Positions 8,348 to 17,212 of a stretch of DNA of 64,000 bases are shown here, one piece after another. This stretch comes from Sphingomonas sp. IC081 (GTDB taxonomy: Bacteria; Pseudomonadota; Alphaproteobacteria; Sphingomonadales; Sphingomonadaceae). Location of the stretch: NCBI RefSeq assembly GCF_006874585.1, contig NZ_CP029761.1:3049001-3113000 (forward strand). The letters are read 5' to 3'. Within the stretch, counting starts at the first letter, position 1. The number at the start of each line of letters is the position of its first letter. The notes beneath the pieces were generated by a model that was given only the letters and a program-made list of their open reading frames with translations, did not search any database and was not told where the DNA came from. A program made the position numbers and the translations under genes.

Positions 8348-10786
8348 TTAGTCAGGACAGATCGCGCCGGTGGGGTCGGCGTCGAGCTTGACAGTGGAGA
8401 TGGCGATCGTCTGGCCTGCATCACCTTGAAGCACGAACGGACGCGAAATCTTCGTCATGTCCGCACCATGCTTGGCGAAGCAGGAGAGCGAGACCTTGAC
8501 GCTGGCCCACTGGCCCGGCGCGGCGGTGAAGACCTGTGCGCCGTCGAGGACCGTTTCGCCCATGCCCAGCTTGGGCGCCGTCGCCCCCTTGGAATCAATA
8601 CGGTAGTCGATGCGCAAGGACAGCATCGCATTGCTCTGGCGGCTGAGATCGACCGTCGGCCCTTCGATCCGCACTTCGCCAGGGCCGGTGAAGGTGAGCT
8701 GGCGTGCGCCTTCCTGTGTGCCGCCACCATCGACGTTCCTGACCGTAACCGCGCCGCCGATCGCAAGCTTCCACGGCACCAGTACCTTGCCCGGCAGGTA
8801 GTAGACCGAGACGTTGGAAAGCGAGGCATCGAGCCCGGCCACTTCGCTCAGCGGCGGAACCGCGGTCCTGTCCTTGTAGCTCAGGCCATAGCCATAGGCG
8901 AACTGCGGATCGTAGCCCGGCTGGCCGACGTTGTTGAGGAACTGGCCCGCGTTCTTCGGCCAGGAATAGCTGAGCTTGCCGCGGAAGTCCTGGTTCGGCG
9001 TGCCGTCCTTCCTGGCGACCAGCACGTCGGCAAGGCCCTCGCCCTCGGAGCCCGGCAGGAAGGCGGCGACGAAGGCGTCGGACTGGTTGATCTCCGGGTT
9101 CACCCAGAGCGCACGGCCCGAAATGAACACCGAGACGACCGGGATGCCCTGCGCCTTCAGCGCCTTCAACTGTGCCAGCGCCTGCTTGTCGCCCGGCTGG
9201 AATTCCAGCGTGGAAATGTCGCCGACCATTTCGGCATAAGGCGTCTCGCCGAAGACGACGACGGCAACGTCGGGCTTCGGCCCCGCCACCTTGCCGTCGG
9301 CACTCAGCGTGGCGGTACCGCCCGCCGCCTCGATCGCGGTCTTGAGGCCGCCCCAGATCGAGGTGGCGCCGGGGAAATCGGCATTGGTGTTGCCGGTGCC
9401 CTGCCACGACATCGTCCAGCCGCCGGTCTGCATGCCGATATCGTCGGCATGGGTGCCGGTGACGAGCACCTTCTGGCCCGGCCTGATCGGCAGCAGCCCG
9501 CCGTTGTTCTTGAGCAGCACCAGCGATTCCGCTGCCGCCTGACGCGCCACCGCGCGGTGTTCCGGCTTGCCGAGTTCGCTGCGGTGCTCATAGGGACGGG
9601 CCGGATCGAACAGGCCCAGCTTGAACTTCACGCGCAGGATGCGGCGCACCGCATCGTCCACCCGCGCCATCGGGATGGTGCCGTCCTGCACCTGCTTCAG
9701 CGTGTTGTTGAACAGGTCCTTCCAGTCGTTCGGCACCATCGCCATGTCGAGCCCGGCATTGAAGGTCTGCGGGCAGTTGCCGTTGGTGCAGCCGGGGATC
9801 TGGCCATGCGCGTTCCAGTCGCCCACGGTGAAGCCCTCGAAGCCGAGACGGCCCTTGAGCACATCGGTGAGCAACGTCTTGTTGCCGTGGTTCTTGACCC
9901 CGTTCCACGAGGAGAAGCTGGCCATGACCGTCATCGCCCCGGCATCGATACCGCTGACGTAACCGGGCACGTGCAGTTCGATCAGGTCCTTTTCGGGCAC
10001 TTGCGCGTCGCCCTGGTCGATACCGCCATGGGTGCCGCCGTCCGCCAGGAAATGCTTGATCGAGGCGGCGACATTGCCGTTCTGGATGCGGCTCTTGCCG
10101 GGCGCACCCTGAAGCCCGCGCACCATCGCGGCGGAATATTCACGGGTGATCTCGGGGCGTTCCGAATAGCCTTCATAGGCGCGGCCCCAGCGGTCATCCT
10201 GCGGCACGGTGACGGTGGGACCGAAGGCCCAGTCGAAGCCGGAGGCGGCGCTTTCGGCAGCGGTCACCTCACCGATCTTCTCCATCAGCGCCGGATCGCG
10301 CATCGCGCCAAGACCGATGTTGTGCGGGAAGATCGTGGCGCCGAAGACGTTCGAGTTGCCGTGAACGGAGTCCATGCCGAAGATCACCGGGATCGGCACA
10401 TGGCCGGGACGCTTCTCGATCGAGACCTGACGGAAGGCTTCGGCAGTAGCGATCCAGTCGCTGGCCGGCCCCCGGTCGTTGCCCGAAAGCGGCGGATCGT
10501 TGCCGCCGCCAAGAATCGAGCCGACCGGATATTCGCGCAGTTCCTCAGGCTTCATCGCGGCGATCGAAGGCTGGATCATCTGCCCGACTTTCTCGCGCAC
10601 CGACATCTGCGCCATCAGCTTCGTGATCTTCGCCTCGGTCTCGGGATCAACGAGGCCGACGCTATGCGCCTTGGGCCAGAGGTCGGGGTGCGCGGTGGCG
10701 GCTTCCGGCAGTGGGGCATCGGCCAGAGCCGAGGCCAGCGGCACGGCGGCGCAAGAAAGGGCGAGAAGGGAAAGCGTCCGTCGCAT
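8348..10786 (-). CDS. beta-glucosidase-like GH3 glycoside hydrolase, secreted
   Basis: This 812-residue GH3 enzyme acts on beta-linked glucosides or short oligosaccharides, probably in the periplasm. A signal peptide covers about residues 1-23. The first barrel domain contains KHFLADGGTHGG (K244-H245) and the nucleophile D323 in FTVGDWNAHGQ. The second domain carries VVVFGETPYAEM. The C-terminal 200 residues form an ExoP-type galactose-binding-like domain. ATG at 10784-10786 is chosen because signal peptide and domain start there; it is 8 bp after the halogenase-like gene. It resembles the 1,4/1,3-beta-glucosidases found beside TonB receptors in sphingomonads and Caulobacter. The exact linkage specificity is not determinable. 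Confidence 0.9.
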   Translation of the reverse strand: MRRTLSLLALSCAAVPLASALADAPLPEAATAHPDLWPKAHSVGLVDPETEAKITKLMAQMSVREKVGQMIQPSIAAMKPEELREYPVGSILGGGNDPPLSGNDRGPASDWIATAEAFRQVSIEKRPGHVPIPVIFGMDSVHGNSNVFGATIFPHNIGLGAMRDPALMEKIGEVTAAESAASGFDWAFGPTVTVPQDDRWGRAYEGYSERPEITREYSAAMVRGLQGAPGKSRIQNGNVAASIKHFLADGGTHGGIDQGDAQVPEKDLIELHVPGYVSGIDAGAMTVMASFSSWNGVKNHGNKTLLTDVLKGRLGFEGFTVGDWNAHGQIPGCTNGNCPQTFNAGLDMAMVPNDWKDLFNNTLKQVQDGTIPMARVDDAVRRILRVKFKLGLFDPARPYEHRSELGKPEHRAVARQAAAESLVLLKNNGGLLPIRPGQKVLVTGTHADDIGMQTGGWTMSWQGTGNTNADFPGATSIWGGLKTAIEAAGGTATLSADGKVAGPKPDVAVVVFGETPYAEMVGDISTLEFQPGDKQALAQLKALKAQGIPVVSVFISGRALWVNPEINQSDAFVAAFLPGSEGEGLADVLVARKDGTPNQDFRGKLSYSWPKNAGQFLNNVGQPGYDPQFAYGYGLSYKDRTAVPPLSEVAGLDASLSNVSVYYLPGKVLVPWKLAIGGAVTVRNVDGGGTQEGARQLTFTGPGEVRIEGPTVDLSRQSNAMLSLRIDYRIDSKGATAPKLGMGETVLDGAQVFTAAPGQWASVKVSLSCFAKHGADMTKISRPFVLQGDAGQTIAISTVKLDADPTGAICPD

Positions 10787-10794
10787 CGGTGTTC

Positions 10795-12342
10795 CTAGGC
10801 GGGCTGGTGCGCCGACTGCTGCGCAGCAGGCGCTGCACAGGTCTCGGCAATGAATTGTTCGTGGCTGCCCGCAAGCGAGACCGCGCGGGCAATGGCGGCG
10901 CGCATCTGCGCAAATGTGCCGCCCAGTTCCTCGGCCGTGAACTGGTCTGCCAGCGGGTCGTAGCGCGCGGGCCAGATTTCGAACCCGGCAAACATCGACA
11001 GCCAGCTCGGCGGCTGGAACGAATCCCACTCGAAGCGCGGCAGCTTGCCCGCCCCCTTGTAGGCGCGGATGCGCTGGGCCAGAGTCTCGGGCAGGTCGAG
11101 CGCGCGGCACTCCTGCCACAGCGCCTCCCCGCGCTGTCCGCCCCAGTAGTGCAGCAAAAGAAAGTCGCGGATGCGCGCATATTCGAGCGCGGTGATGCGG
11201 TTGAATTCGTCCGCCAGCGAAGGATCGAAATCGCGGTCCGGGAAATGCGCGAGCAGGCGCTCGATGCCGCTCTGGATGAGCACGATCGAGGTCGATTCCA
11301 GCGGTTCGAGGAAGCCCGCCGCCAGCCCGAGGGCGACGCAGTTCTTCTCCCACACTTTCGTCCGGTGGCCGGTGCGGAAACGCAGCATATTGGGCTCGGC
11401 CAGCGCCTCGCCCTCAAGGCTGGCGATCAGCGTCGCGGTCGCCTCGTCGTCGGAGATGTGGCGGCTCGAATAGACGTAGCCGTTGCCGACCCGGTGCTGC
11501 AGCGGAATGCGCCACTGCCAACCCGCCTCACGCGCGGTGCTGCGGGTATAGGGGGTGAGCTCGCCGCCGTGCGCGCAGGGCATCGCCACCGCCCGGTCGC
11601 ACGGCAGGAGGTGTGTCCAGTCCTCGTAAGGGACCTCCAGCGTCTGGCCCAGCAAGAGACTGCGGAAGCCCGAACAATCGACAAACAGGTCGGCCTCGAG
11701 GCTGCGCCCGTCACTCAGCACAACCGAGGCGATGCGCCCGCTCTCGCCGTCGCGGCTGGCGGCAGAGATCGTGCCCTGCACGTGGCGCACGCCCAGCGTG
11801 TCACGCGCGCGCTCGGCGAGGAAACGGGCAAACAGGCCCGCGTCGAAATGGATCGCCCAGTCGAACACGCCAAGGTCGTTGACCGGCTGCTCGGGCGGCA
11901 GCAGCATGAGATTACGCATCGCCACCTGCGTCGGCAGGCAATATTCGGCCAGCGGCGTCTCGTCGCCCGCCATGCGGCGTTTCAGCCAGTACTGGTGGAA
12001 CGGCACCGAGAAGGCGTCGACACCGTAGCGGCCGAAGGGATGGAAAAAGCTGGTGCCCGGCGCCCGCCAGTCGCGGAATTCGATGCCCAGCTTCACGGTG
12101 CCCTGCGTGGCCTGCATGACTTCGGCCTCGGTCACGCCGATGGCCTTGAAGTAGTCACGGATCGCGGGAACGGTCGCCTCGCCCACGCCAACGGTGCCGA
12201 TGTCGGGGCTTTCGACCAGGGTGATTTCGATTGGAAGGCGGCGCAGGCGCGTGGCCAGGAGGTTGGCCGCCATCCAGCCCGCCGTGCCGCCGCCGACGAT
12301 CAGGATGGAACGGATCGGCTGACTGACTGTATCTGGCGCCAT
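10795..12342 (-). CDS. tryptophan-halogenase family flavoprotein
   Basis: This 515-residue FAD-dependent protein of the flavin-halogenase superfamily starts at ATG 12340-12342 with GGGAGAG upstream. It has the FAD motif GGGTAGWMAA (17-26), the family lysine K84 (TVKLGIEF), the W275-x-W277-x-I-P signature and the FLEPLEST segment. True members chlorinate or brominate tryptophan or indoles. Copies beside TonB receptors and glycosidases in sphingomonads, Caulobacter and Xanthomonas are common, and their real substrate there is unknown. It sits second in the operon, behind a terminator-like hairpin. The superfamily is certain; calling it a tryptophan halogenase would be over-annotation. Confidence 0.9.
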   Translation of the reverse strand: MAPDTVSQPIRSILIVGGGTAGWMAANLLATRLRRLPIEITLVESPDIGTVGVGEATVPAIRDYFKAIGVTEAEVMQATQGTVKLGIEFRDWRAPGTSFFHPFGRYGVDAFSVPFHQYWLKRRMAGDETPLAEYCLPTQVAMRNLMLLPPEQPVNDLGVFDWAIHFDAGLFARFLAERARDTLGVRHVQGTISAASRDGESGRIASVVLSDGRSLEADLFVDCSGFRSLLLGQTLEVPYEDWTHLLPCDRAVAMPCAHGGELTPYTRSTAREAGWQWRIPLQHRVGNGYVYSSRHISDDEATATLIASLEGEALAEPNMLRFRTGHRTKVWEKNCVALGLAAGFLEPLESTSIVLIQSGIERLLAHFPDRDFDPSLADEFNRITALEYARIRDFLLLHYWGGQRGEALWQECRALDLPETLAQRIRAYKGAGKLPRFEWDSFQPPSWLSMFAGFEIWPARYDPLADQFTAEELGGTFAQMRAAIARAVSLAGSHEQFIAETCAAPAAQQSAHQPA

Positions 12343-12390
12343 TCTTGCTCTCCCCGAAGACCTGTTAGCGCAAACCTTCGAAAAAAGGGA

Positions 12391-12423
12391 TCCCCCCGCC
12401 CGGAGGAGGAGTGGGCGGGGGGA
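12391..12423 (-). terminator. intra-operon terminator between TonB receptor and halogenase-like gene
   Basis: Read on the minus strand, an 11-bp perfect stem (arms 12413-12423 and 12391-12401, C6GC3/G3CG6 core) with an 11-nt loop is followed by TCCCTTTTTT. It lies 16 bp after the receptor stop, inside the operon. It should reduce transcription of the downstream enzymes relative to the receptor. Confidence 0.7.
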
Positions 12424-12439
12424 AAGGGGGAGGGTCCGG

Positions 12440-15400
12440 TTAGAACTTGACGCGCGCACCCACGGTGAAGCGGCGTTCGAACACGTTGTTGTAGGCCTTC
12501 TGGTCCTTCCAGGTGAGGTAGTACTTCTCGTACTCGCCGGTAAGGTTCGAACCCTGGCCGTAGATCGTCACGTTCGGCGTGATGTCGTAGCTGACCGAAG
12601 CGTCGATGTAGTTGGTCGGCGCCTGGTAGAGTTCGAGGCCGGAAATGCCGCCGAAGTCGGACTGCACGGCACGCTCCGAACGGTAGTTCCACGCGACGCG
12701 GGCCTGGAAGTGCGAGTCCTGGTAGAACAGCGCCAGGTTGGTCTGGATCTTCGAGTTGTCCTGGAACGGAATCGTGCTGCCCGACAGGTCCTTCTTGCCG
12801 GTATCGGACGGCGAGTAGGTGAAGTTGCTGTCGATACCGAAGTTGCGCAGGAAGTCCGGCATGAAGCTGAGATCGAGGAACGAGAGCTTGGCCCCCGCTT
12901 CCACGCCCTGCAGCGTGCCGCCCGTACCCTGAACCGGCGTGCTGATCGACACCGTGCGGCCGCGCACGACACCGTCGTTGTCCGGCAGGTCGGTGCGGAT
13001 GACGTTGCCGCTCTGGATGAAGCTGTCGACGCTGATGTGGAAGGCGCCGACGCTCAGCAGGCTGCCGCGGCCGAGGTAGTATTCCAGCGAACCCTCGACA
13101 TTGGTGGCGCGCCAGGGATCGAGCTGCGGGTTGCCGCTCTGGCTGCCGCCGGTCACGCGGAACACCGGGGTGCCCGGAATGCTGGTGTCGATCGCATAGT
13201 TCGGGGTCAGGCCGCCGCCCCACTGGTTGAGATCGAGCAGCGTCATCGTGCGCGACATCGCCACGCGCAGCTTGAGGTTCTGCGCAAGGTCGAAGGCGAC
13301 GTTGAAGGCAGGCAGGATGTCGGTGAAGCTGCGCTTGGTATTGACCGATCCGGCCAGCGTGTTGGCCATGCCGTAAGGCTGCGGATCGCCGGTCACGTAC
13401 TGGGTGATGTCGAGCTTGGTGTTGATCACCTTGACGCCCGCATTACCCGAGAACGGCAGGCCGAAGAGGTCGCCGTGGAAGTCGGTCTGGACATAGCCCG
13501 AGATCTGCTTGACGCCCACCTTGTAGGACGAGCCGGGGTTCATGACCTCGACGTTGCCCGGGTAGAAGCTGTTCTGGAATGCCAGCGCGTTGTCCATCGC
13601 CTTGGGGTCGAGCACGTACATGTTCGGCACACCGGCAACGCCGGGGTTGAACAGCTTGACCATGCTGGCCAGCGTCGGATCGGTGGCAAGGCGGGTGAGC
13701 CCTGCCGTGTAGTAGCCAGAGGCATCGCCCGCGCTGCACGAGCTGTTGCTCATCGGCACGTCGAAGGCCTTCCACTTCACGAGGCAGCCGTTCGGGTCGC
13801 TGGCCTGCCCGGCATAGAGCGGAGCCGCGCGGTCGAACTCGTAATCGCTGACCGAGCGTTCCGAATAGCGGCCGCCGAAGCTGATCGTGAGGTCGGGGCT
13901 GGCTTCATAGGAGCCATCCGCGCGCAGGACCTTCATGTCCCCGTTCTTGCGGTAGTTGCCTTCCGACGACATCGTCTTGAGCGCATAGTTGCTCATGTCG
14001 CCCAGGCTGTCCAGCAACTGCGAGGGCAGCGTGAAGACCGGCTTGTTGCCGGTGAAGTCCACCACGGCGGGCAGCGAGTTCAGGCCCGCGATCGTGTTGA
14101 CCGTGTAGCCGTTCGCGTTGAACACGCGGTCGCCGGTCGGGTAGTGGCCGACGCCGCCGGGCTGCCACTGCTGGCCGTCCGAGAGGCTGAACTGCAGGTA
14201 GCTCTGGTCGTAGTACTGGTGGGCCTTGCCGTAGACGCCGCGCAAGGTCGCCTTGAACGGGCCGCCGTTGTCGAACTTCAGCTCAAGGTTGTAGTTCTGC
14301 GACTGCGAGCGATAGCGGTCGGTCTGGGCGTAGGAATCGAAGTTGCCCAGATCGTAGTTGTACACCTGCGTGGTGTTGATGTTGTAGGTGCGTCCATCGC
14401 CGCCGACATAGGTCGCGCCGGTATCGCGCGAGGCGCCGGGCACGAATTCCGCCGCCTGCCAGTTGACGTCCTGCATCTGGAAACCGGCGGTGCGGTCATG
14501 CTCGGTCTGCTTGGTGAAGAAGGCGTCGCCGGTCAGGGTCAGCGCGTCGTTGATCATCCACTGCGCCGAGCCGTTGATGCCCAGACGCTGGCGCTGGTTG
14601 ATCTTGTTCCAGCCGGTGAAGCCCTGGGGCACGATGAAGGCATCGTTCGAATCGCCGTCACCGTTGACGTCGACGCCGCCGGCAACGGCGGTGCCGCGCG
14701 GACGGAACGAGGGCGAGAAGCCGCCGTTCGAAGTGGCGTCGGCGGTGCCTTCGTTATGCAGCGCGGCGCCGTAGCCTTCCTGGATGCCGTTGTGCGAGTT
14801 CGACAGGCGCACGTCCGAATAGGCGGCCGAGACCATGAAGCCGAACCGGTCGTTATGCCACGAGATCAAGCCGTTGAAGTTCGGGTCGAACTTGTGCTTG
14901 GTCTTGTCGCCATAGGCGCCTTCGGCGGCCGCCGCGAGGGTCAGGCCTTCCTTGAGGTCGAACGGGCGGCGGGTGCGCAGATTGACGGTGCCGGTGATGC
15001 CCGAATTGAGCAGGCTGCCGGTGGTCGACTTGATGACGTCCGCGCCGGCGAAGAGCTGCGAGGGAATGTCGTTGAAATTGGGCTGGACCGACGTGATCGA
15101 CTGGGCGCCGAGGTAGGTTTCGCCGTTCATCAGCGTGACCACCTGCGGCAGGCCGCGGATGTTGATGGTCGAACCTTCGCCCGCGCTGCGCAGGATCTGC
15201 ACGCCCGGGATGCGCTGGAGCGAGTCGGAAATGGTGACGTCGGGCAGCTTGCCGATGTCTTCGGCCGAGATCGAATCGACCACCGAGGTCGCCTCGCGCT
15301 TGATCGCGACGGCGCGTTCCTGCGAACCGCGGATACCGGTGATGACGATCTCGTCGCCGCCGGCGGGGGCAGCGCTATCGGCAGGGGTTGCCGTAGCGTC

Positions 15401-15490
15401 CTGCGCCGATGCGCCGCTGGCCATGCCGAACGTGGCGAGCGACGTCGCCGCCAGCAGGACGGCACGATTCATCAAGCTCTTCTGCTTCAT
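12440..15490 (-). CDS. TonB-dependent receptor (carbohydrate-type, CirA-like)
   Basis: This 1016-residue outer-membrane transporter has a signal peptide ending about AQD (29-31), a TonB-box-like DEIVITG (about residues 46-52), and the plug domain to about residue 170 (SDSLQRIPGVQI, INIRGLPQVV). A large 22-strand-type barrel follows, ending in the aromatic C-terminus VGARVKF. It imports oligosaccharides energised by TonB-ExbBD. It heads an operon with a halogenase-like protein, GH3 and GH27, and is divergent from a ROK regulator; this context marks it as the uptake component of the sugar locus. Similar receptors also take up siderophores, but the neighbours argue against that. A terminator-like hairpin follows it. 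Confidence 0.92.
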   Translation of the reverse strand: MKQKSLMNRAVLLAATSLATFGMASGASAQDATATPADSAAPAGGDEIVITGIRGSQERAVAIKREATSVVDSISAEDIGKLPDVTISDSLQRIPGVQILRSAGEGSTINIRGLPQVVTLMNGETYLGAQSITSVQPNFNDIPSQLFAGADVIKSTTGSLLNSGITGTVNLRTRRPFDLKEGLTLAAAAEGAYGDKTKHKFDPNFNGLISWHNDRFGFMVSAAYSDVRLSNSHNGIQEGYGAALHNEGTADATSNGGFSPSFRPRGTAVAGGVDVNGDGDSNDAFIVPQGFTGWNKINQRQRLGINGSAQWMINDALTLTGDAFFTKQTEHDRTAGFQMQDVNWQAAEFVPGASRDTGATYVGGDGRTYNINTTQVYNYDLGNFDSYAQTDRYRSQSQNYNLELKFDNGGPFKATLRGVYGKAHQYYDQSYLQFSLSDGQQWQPGGVGHYPTGDRVFNANGYTVNTIAGLNSLPAVVDFTGNKPVFTLPSQLLDSLGDMSNYALKTMSSEGNYRKNGDMKVLRADGSYEASPDLTISFGGRYSERSVSDYEFDRAAPLYAGQASDPNGCLVKWKAFDVPMSNSSCSAGDASGYYTAGLTRLATDPTLASMVKLFNPGVAGVPNMYVLDPKAMDNALAFQNSFYPGNVEVMNPGSSYKVGVKQISGYVQTDFHGDLFGLPFSGNAGVKVINTKLDITQYVTGDPQPYGMANTLAGSVNTKRSFTDILPAFNVAFDLAQNLKLRVAMSRTMTLLDLNQWGGGLTPNYAIDTSIPGTPVFRVTGGSQSGNPQLDPWRATNVEGSLEYYLGRGSLLSVGAFHISVDSFIQSGNVIRTDLPDNDGVVRGRTVSISTPVQGTGGTLQGVEAGAKLSFLDLSFMPDFLRNFGIDSNFTYSPSDTGKKDLSGSTIPFQDNSKIQTNLALFYQDSHFQARVAWNYRSERAVQSDFGGISGLELYQAPTNYIDASVSYDITPNVTIYGQGSNLTGEYEKYYLTWKDQKAYNNVFERRFTVGARVKF

Positions 15491-15705
15491 TCCCTCAACT
15501 CCTCTCCTCGCCCGCGTGTCGCGTGGCGCCTCATTTGTTCATGCGGAGAGGGGTACCGGCTTCTTGCCGTGCGACTGCTCTCTCCCGCCACGAGGGTTCT
15601 GCTGCCTCGTGTTGCCCTAGACATCCGCCCAAAGCCCCATGTCCGTCAACTTAAATTTTTTCTTTTTTGTTAGTTTGCGCAGCGGAGTGGATGTAGTCAG
15701 GAGCC
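15491..15705. promoter_or_regulatory. divergent control region of the sugar locus, with AT-tract operator candidate
   Basis: This region separates the receptor operon (leftward) from the ROK regulator (rightward). The segment 15650-15673 is almost only A/T (complement CTAACAAAAAAGAAAAA then TTTAAG). A related AT tract (CTAAAAAAAAGAATTTGTC, then TTAATC) lies at 17043-17067, between the ROK regulator and the kinase. NagC/Mlc-type ROK repressors bind AT-rich dyads, so both may be operators of the local regulator. This is inference from two sites only. Confidence 0.4.
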
Positions 15706-17046
15706 ATGAAAAGAGAGGATCGCACCCGCAAGATGCCCGAGCCCGGCGGAAAACCGCGCGGCGAGGGCTCCCTCCCGGATGAGATGGCCGACGCCGCGAC
15801 CGTGACATCGTTGCCACAAAACGGAAATCCCGCCGCAGGCAAACAGCCGGCCGGCATGCGGCTGGCGGTCTCGCTGTCGGGAACGAATCTGGCGCGGGCG
15901 AGCGATTACAACCAGCGGATCGTGCTTCAGGCGATCCGCCTCTCCGGCGAGACCACCCGCATCGCGCTGGCCCAGCAGACCGGGCTGACCCCGCCGACCA
16001 TCGCCAACATCACCACCCGGCTCGAGGACATGGGCCTCGTCGCGCAATTGGGCCGCAAGCACGGCGGCCGCGGCCAGCCCGCGCTGCGGCTGGCGATCCA
16101 TCCCGAAGGCGCCTTCGCGATCGGCCTCAATGTCGACCGCGACCACATCACCCTCGTCACCCTCGATCTGGCCGGTGACGTGCGCAGCCGCGTCACCCGT
16201 GAGGTGCGCTTTGCGCTGCCCGAGGACGTGGTCTCCATCATTGCCGAGGAACTCGGCGGATTGCTGGCCGCCGGCGGGGTCGACCCCGGCCGCGTGCTCG
16301 GCGTCGGCGTTGCCCGGCCCGACGATCTCGGCGGCATCGCCCTGCCGCACAAGCCCGCCGGTTACGAGCGCTGGAGCGCGGTCGATTTCGCGCAGCTGCT
16401 CAAGGACGTGCTGCCCTGGCCGGTCCATGTCGACAACGACGCGGCAGCGGCCGCGCTCGGCGAGGCGCAAGGCGTTGGCGGGCAGGACCGCGCCAGCTTC
16501 TTCTACGTACTGATCACCGCCGGGCTTGGCGGCGGCCCGGTGATCGACGGCAGCTACTACCGCGGCGCAAGGCTGCGCAGCGGCGAAATCGGCCTCTTGC
16601 CCGACCCGGCAGGCCCCTTCCCGGGGGCCCTGGTACAGGACACGGTATCGCTGTCCGCCATCGAGGAGCGGCTGGAGCAGGCCGGACGCAGCCTGGAAAG
16701 GCTCGACGACCTGCTGGCGCTCGACCCGGTCATGGCGACCACTGTCGACCAGTGGATCGCCGATGCCACCCGCGCCCTGACCGCCCCGCTGGTGGCGGTC
16801 ACCTGCCTGCTCGATCCCGATGCCATCCTCATCGGCGGGCGCCTGCCGGTGCCGCTGATCGAGCGGCTTTCCGCCCGGATCGAGGCCGCGCTGGCGCAAG
16901 TGCCGATGCCGGTGCGGGTTCCCGTCCAGCCCGCGCAAATGGCCAGCGATGCCCCCGCGATCGGCGCCGCGATCCTGCCCTTCCTCGATCAACTGCTACC
17001 TTCGGACGCGATCCTGATGCAGGCGGGCCGCGCTCCCGCTGTCTAA
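15706..17046 (+). CDS. ROK-family transcriptional regulator (NagC/Mlc/XylR type)
   Basis: This 446-residue protein has an N-terminal basic extension (1-60), a winged helix-turn-helix at about 66-125 (TRIALAQQTGLTPPTIANIT, LVAQLG) and a ROK sugar-kinase-fold domain at about 130-430 (VHVDNDAAAAALGEA, LITAGLGGGPVID, DPDAILIGGRL). Such regulators bind a sugar or sugar phosphate and release operators. The usual zinc motif CxCGxxGC is absent here (the equivalent region reads GLLPDPAGPFPG), so the metal site and kinase activity are probably lost. It is divergent from the TonB receptor and followed by a ROK kinase; it most likely represses the flanking operons. The ATG start has CAGGAG upstream. Confidence 0.85.
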   Translation: MKREDRTRKMPEPGGKPRGEGSLPDEMADAATVTSLPQNGNPAAGKQPAGMRLAVSLSGTNLARASDYNQRIVLQAIRLSGETTRIALAQQTGLTPPTIANITTRLEDMGLVAQLGRKHGGRGQPALRLAIHPEGAFAIGLNVDRDHITLVTLDLAGDVRSRVTREVRFALPEDVVSIIAEELGGLLAAGGVDPGRVLGVGVARPDDLGGIALPHKPAGYERWSAVDFAQLLKDVLPWPVHVDNDAAAAALGEAQGVGGQDRASFFYVLITAGLGGGPVIDGSYYRGARLRSGEIGLLPDPAGPFPGALVQDTVSLSAIEERLEQAGRSLERLDDLLALDPVMATTVDQWIADATRALTAPLVAVTCLLDPDAILIGGRLPVPLIERLSARIEAALAQVPMPVRVPVQPAQMASDAPAIGAAILPFLDQLLPSDAILMQAGRAPAV

Positions 17047-17152
17047 AAAAAAGAATTTGTCTTAATCAATCTTGCTGCCATGATAGGTCGATCGTGAAAT
17101 TCGGGCGGAACGCGCCGGGCACAAGGCCGCGCGACCGCGACGGGAGAGACCT

Positions 17153-17212
17153 ATGAAGCGCTTGGCGCAACCTCTGAAGCGCTCTGCGCTGAACCGCTGG
17201 GCGGCACTGTGA
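17153..17212 (+). CDS. 19-codon upstream ORF coupled to the ROK kinase
   Basis: ATG 17153 follows GGGAGAG at good spacing and encodes 19 residues (MKRLAQPLKRSALNRWAAL). Its TGA overlaps the GTG start of the kinase (GTGA). The kinase itself has no clear Shine-Dalgarno, so this may be a leader peptide that delivers ribosomes to it. It could instead be the remnant of a longer gene. Confidence 0.4.
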   Translation: MKRLAQPLKRSALNRWAAL

